This document shows, piece by piece, positions 60,331-64,000 of a stretch of DNA of 64,000 bases. Source of the DNA: Metellina segmentata (taxonomy: Eukaryota > Arthropoda > Arachnida > Araneae > Tetragnathidae). The notes beneath the pieces are model-generated. The model ran no database searches and was not told the DNA's origin. It was given only the letters and a program-made list of their open reading frames with translations. The stretch covers positions 17,716,018 through 17,780,017 of the forward strand of contig OX375872.1 in the NCBI GenBank assembly GCA_947359465.1. Direction: 5' to 3'. Numbering within the stretch: the stretch's first letter is position 1; the number at the start of each line of letters is the position of its first letter. Both the position numbers and the translations under genes were made by a program.

Positions 60331-60447
60331 TATGATTACATCTTTGCTATACTTTTAAAGAGTCTTAACGTTAAACTTCACTGATTACGATAAACTTTCC
60401 GAATAAATGAATGACAATGTCAGCAAAATCAAAATCAAATGTATAAC

Positions 60448-60590
60448 GTTAGTTAACGTCGCACTGGACTGGAGGAACACGGGGGGATATTGGCGAAGGT
60501 ACGGGATCAATCCCCACAGGAAAAATCCGAGGACTACACCACGTAATTTTAAACTTCGCTCAGACGACGAAGTCAACACTCGAGTTTCTT
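60448..60590 (-). repeat. SINE, subfamily A, 3' half
   Basis: GTTAGTTAACGTCGCACTGG, CGGGATCAATCCCCACAGG and ACCACGTAATTTTAAAC, ending at GTCAACACTCGAG. The head is missing. Confidence 0.75.
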
Positions 60591-60979
60591 CTTTTGGCAT
60601 GTTTTCATTAGTTCTTTTACAAATTTGTTCTCTTGTTCATGCTTGTTTCATTAGTTCTACTGTCATTTTGGTTGTTACATTGAGTTACAAATGGTTCACT
60701 CAGCTTAGTCTTAGTTATTCATTTGCGTGTTCATTGCAGCTCTTTTTTTTAATTACACAGCGCCACATTTCCCCCTATCAGCGACTTTCGGAACTGTCAT
60801 TGAGTTTATTTTTCTTTCTTCGAAATTCTTCTTCCCGTCTTCATTAGACCCCAACCAAATTCTGCACCATCCCGGTTGTTATATCGAATTACAGAAAGCC
60901 TTGAGAAAAGTCAGTTTTAATTACGGCCACCTTTTATTTATTCTGTAAGGCCATAATATATATACCCATTTCTTTGCAG

Positions 60980-61100
60980 GATTCCTTTGTATTATTACGA
61001 ATGCATCCTCCAAAATAAAACAGTGAATGAATGCATTAATCTCACTTGTGAAGAAAGAAGCGAAGTCAGGCAAGGAACAATCAGACCAACACTTATGTCG
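60980..61100 (+). CDS. DEG/ENaC sodium channel, exon 2
   Basis: Acceptor TTTCTTTGCAG directly before 60980. The first base completes the Arg codon begun in exon 1, and 40 codons follow: IPLYYYECILQNKTVNECIN, LTCEERSEVRQGTIRPTLMS. The exon ends at a codon boundary before a strong donor (GTGAGT at 61101). This is the start of the extracellular loop, with Cys residues and two N-glycosylation sequons (NKT, NLT). Reading frame, splice phase and similarity of the junction (NLNR followed by IP) all agree. Later exons, including the rest of the Cys-rich loop and TM2, are not found before the window ends, so they must lie to the right of 64000. Confidence 0.8.
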
Positions 61101-61674
61101 GTGAGTACACGAAGCGGTGCAGGTGATGTTTTTCTATTCATTACTGATGTATTTGAAGAAAGATTTGTGTATGTATTCAATACTAAGAGCAGCTGAAAGC
61201 TCTATACCCGCAATGTGAATTTATTTCTATGTATATTTTCTAAGAAAGTACTTCAGATGCAGATTAGAAATATTTTTATTAACACAATATATTATATTGC
61301 ATTTTTTAAGCATTTATGTCAAATTAACTTGAAAATCACAAAATTCTTAATGCTTTATACGAAAACAAATAGGCTCTACATACATACGCGAATTCAGTGT
61401 AATTTATGATACGAGTAGAACATGGAAAAAGTTTTCTTAGATTAAAATAGCTTCTTATAAAAGTTATTTAAGAGACGAAAAAGATTTCAAACGGGAAAAT
61501 AGGAGGTAAAGTTCCCAAATGTGAGTTTATTTGAGTTCGTTATTGGTTTTATTTCAACTATCAAAACTTCTAACGGAGTTAATTTTAATTTCAAATAAAG
61601 AAGCGATTTTGTGTACCTAATGAAAAGTAAAGGTTTAATTCCATAGTTCTTTAATATTTATATAAAATTGTGCA

Positions 61675-62830
61675 ATTACACATGGCAGTGACAGGTGTGT
61701 CTAAGGCGAAGGGAATCTAGACCATTAAGCACTTGCCTACCTTCTCAAAACCTTTTCCAAACCACTGTTCCGATAGAAAGGCTCTCCGACGAATAGCGCA
61801 AGAACATAGCACTTACCAGTGTGTCTGAGAACCCAATCAATTAATCACATGCTGGCATTCTACCCGAAATGGACACTGTTCCTTCAAAAAGATTTTCCGA
61901 ATCGAACAAAAACATAGCACTGACCAGTGTGTCTATTGAGAATGAAATCCAGATCATTAAACATTTATCTACCTTCTCAAAAAACTGATCCAGGTCACTT
62001 TTTCCGGCAGAAAGATTCATTGGAGGATAGCAAAATAACATGGCATTGACCAGTGTGTCTGTGGAGAAAGAACCCCAGACCATTACGCACTTGCCTGCTT
62101 TCTCACCCAAATGTTTCAGGCCACTCTGTTCGGTAGAAAGGTTCTACAGCTAATAGCGCAAGAACATGGCACTGACGAATGCGTTTGTGGAGAAGGGAAT
62201 CCCTTGTCTTCCATTACGCACTTGTCTGCCTTCTTAAAACATTTTCGAAACCACTGTTCTGGTAGAAAGGCTCTCCGACGAATAGCGCAGTAACATGTCA
62301 CTGACCAGTGTGTCTGTAGAGAAGAAAACCCGGATCATTACGCTCTTGTCTGTCTTCTCACCCAAAAGTTTCAAGCCACTTTCGGCAGAATGGTTCTCAA
62401 GCGAAAATAGTAAGAACACGGCACTGACCAGTGTATCTGAGAAGATTATCCAGACCATTATATATACTTGCCTACCTTTTCAAAGAAATGTTTCAGGCCA
62501 CTGTTCCGGAAGAAAGAGTAATGCACGAGTGGTCTTTCGAGAATAGCACACTAACATGGCATTGACCATTGTGTCTGGTAATAAGGGAACCAACTTAGAC
62601 CATTACGCTCTTGCCCCTTTTCACCCTGATGTTTCACGCCACTGTTTCGGCAGAAACGTTCTTCAGAGAATAGCGCATTTACGCATTTACATGTCACTGA
62701 CCAATGTCTGTGGAGAAGGGAACCCAGACTATTAAGCAATTTGCCTGTCTTCTCACCCAAATACTCTAAGCCGCCGTTTTGGTCGAAAAATTCTTTGGAG
62801 AATGATGCAAGAACATAGCACAATGCTAAT
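61675..62830. repeat. ~125-bp minisatellite, nine units
   Basis: Units begin AACATGGCACTGACCAGTGT (near 61680, 61804, 61911, 62036, 62162, 62291, 62413, 62551, 62688 and a partial at 62811) and contain CAGACCATTACGCACTTGCC, a CACTGTTCCGGTAGAAAGG block and an AATAGCGCAAGAACA block. Unit lengths vary from 107 to 138 and are not multiples of three, so the minus-strand open frames through it are not a protein repeat. Confidence 0.85.
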
Positions 62831-63142
62831 GTGCCAAACTATGACTTATTAAGATTGTCCACTTTTTAAACGTCGAGGAAGAAAACGATCTATTGGTCCT
62901 CTACTTAGGAATATCTGGATTCATTGAGCACCTGTGTCATCTACATCCAGGTGGGGGCTTAACTGAAGCTATTTCCACCATGCCCTGTGGTTTTAAATGT
63001 CATACACCCTTCAAAGATTAGGGTGGTTATTGTATTCTACTGTTTCGAAGCATTTCTTTTAACCAGAAAAGTTTCCCTGAGTCTTGGCAAAGACAAAAAT
63101 GTCACTCTAAGGTCATGATTTTGGAACTCAGAAGAAATCAAA

Positions 63143-63293
63143 ATTAACCCTCTGTGTGTTGCGAGATTTACAAATAATGTAACTTTGCTTTTGCCTAACA
63201 TACTCCGAAATGGAATCCGTTGTAAATATTTTATTCTTGCTTTCCTTAGAATAAAATCCTCTGGAACGATTATATTTGTCCTTTCTTTAGCAG
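63143..63293 (+). repeat. AGAAT family left end
   Basis: TTAACCCTCTGTGTGTTGCG, then CTTAGAATAAAATCCTCTGG; it shows the TTAA + CCCTC tip most clearly. Cut by the next SINE. Confidence 0.6.
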
Positions 63294-63512
63294 ATAGGTA
63301 TTTTAATTAACGTCGCACGCACGGAATTAATCCATAAGGGAAAGATCCGAGGACAACACCATGTAGTTTCGAACCACAGTCAAATAACAAGGTGTCATCT
63401 GAGCTGTCACCACTTCAAACTACCAAACCACGCCAACGTGTTGAGATGTGAGACTAAGACAGATTTGACGTGCACCATTCCAACATAAGCGACGGTCTTT
63501 GGCTGGGTAGTA
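63294..63512 (-). repeat. SINE, subfamily A, partial
   Basis: GATAGGTATTTTAATTAACG, then a short deletion, CATAAGGGAAAGATCCGAGG and CACGCCAACGTG, up to GACGGTCTTTGGCTGGG. Head incomplete. Confidence 0.8.
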
Positions 63513-63772
63513 TCTTTCCATACGATTCTATTCTAAGGAAAATACCAATAGAATCTTTCCAAAGGATTCTATTCCAAGGAAAGAAGCAATAAAATATTTC
63601 CATAGAATTAAATTCTAAGGAAAGGACTAACAGTATATTTTGGAGTCTTTTGTAATTGAAGGTCCAATAGAATGTATCCAAAGATTTTGAGGGGGGGGTA
63701 CCAATACTATATTTCTAAAGGTTGAAAGAATCCATAGATTCTGTCAATCAATAGATGTGGGATTTTTTTTGT
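63513..63772 (-). repeat. AGAAT family copy, inverted
   Basis: Four reversed units (ATTCTATTCTAAGGAAAATACC, CTTTCCAAAGGATTCTATTCC) and the reversed left terminus (AAGGTTGAAAGAATCCATAG, GATTCTGTCAATCAATAG). A G-run at 63690-63697 interrupts it. Confidence 0.7.
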
Positions 63773-64000
63773 TATTTAGGTATTTTAAGTAACGTCGCAC
63801 TGGAGAAACACAACAGGCTATTGATTACGGTACGGGATCAACCCTCGAATTGAAATATCCGACGACAACACCACGTACTAATTTTTAACCATTGTCTGAT
63901 GACAACAGCACACCTAAGCTGGAACTACACTCTCCAAACTTCCATACCAAGCTAACGTAGGGACATTTGAGGCCACCACGGATTTAACGTGCATCAGCCC
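63773..64000 (-). repeat. SINE, subfamily A, runs off the window
   Basis: TAGGTATTTTAAGTAACGTCG tail at left, body through CATACCAAGCTAACGTAGGG and GGATTTAACGTGCATCAGCCC at the edge. The head would lie beyond 64000. Confidence 0.85.

Larger units (their letters stand above)
56640..60979 (+). other. Intron 1 of the DEG/ENaC gene
   Basis: GTAAGG donor at 56640 and TTTCTTTGCAG acceptor ending 60979. It holds a five-unit tandem array, a 150-bp duplication, two AGAAT-family copies and a SINE fragment. No other exon is recognisable inside it. Confidence 0.8.

Noticed and set aside
60407..60847. 146-residue open frame in intron 1 of the channel gene
   Set aside because: Its first part is a SINE fragment and the remainder is Ser/Phe-rich noise; no exon signals in phase with the channel exons.
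61841..62823. Minus-strand repeat protein (GEK…KCVM…FSTDTLVSAM) resembling zinc-finger linkers
   Set aside because: Unit lengths are not multiples of three, no Cys2His2 spacing exists, and frames break between units. It is a minisatellite.

Overview
The window is AT-rich nuclear DNA from an animal, most likely an arthropod. I lean towards an arachnid (spider) because of the repeat families, but this is inference from memory; no marker gene proves it. There are no operons, ribosome binding sites, CRISPR arrays or prokaryotic genes. Only one ordinary host gene is visible: the 5' end of a DEG/ENaC-type sodium channel (plus strand). It has a start-codon exon at 56308-56639 and a second exon at 60980-61100, and the rest lies beyond the right edge. 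Everything else that can be recognised is mobile or repetitive DNA, almost all of it decayed.

Left third (1-28 kb): an hAT transposase remnant at the edge, a Tc1-like remnant, and a Helitron inserted in a tandem array. Blocks of palindromic GACGAGATATCTCGTC minisatellite follow, then a 544-bp MITE with 29-bp inverted ends, nested tRNA-derived SINEs, a second Tc1 remnant, four pogo/Tigger pieces (14.3, 17.3, 18.3 and 23.8 kb), two more Helitrons, an hAT (DUF4371/ZMYM-like) remnant and a TTAA-flanked MITE at 27.3-28.05 kb.

Middle (28-47 kb): many SINE copies on both strands. Two SINE subfamilies share one body but carry different tRNA-like heads. A 1.45-kb Helitron is followed by the most informative block of the window (41.6-46.7 kb), where two copies of a ZBED-type hAT element lie tail to tail. 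The plus copy is interrupted by a SINE; the minus copy by a Tc1 element and by a TTAA MITE. Each insertion has a target-site duplication, and for the two in the minus copy the plus copy preserves the empty site.

Right third (47-64 kb): several degenerate tandem arrays, a Tc1-like element with a dead transposase, a reverse-transcriptase remnant, then the channel gene. Its first intron carries a tandem array and copies of a palindromic AGAAT-rich repeat family; a 125-bp minisatellite and more SINEs lie downstream of exon 2.

I found no convincing new multi-gene system. The best candidates for something undescribed are the two palindromic minisatellite-bearing families with TTAA/CCCTC-type ends, the SINE pair with exchanged heads, and the TTAA MITEs. 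Stretches with nothing I can support: 1263-1800, 3823-5085 (apart from a TG-rich tract near 4082-4130), 6571-7650, 9746-10353, 13191-14268, 15900-17344, 19981-20024, 20066-20689, 29800-30200, 31000-31990, 32600-33237, 33552-34308, 46760-47564, 48141-48835, 51621-52290, 54190-55055.
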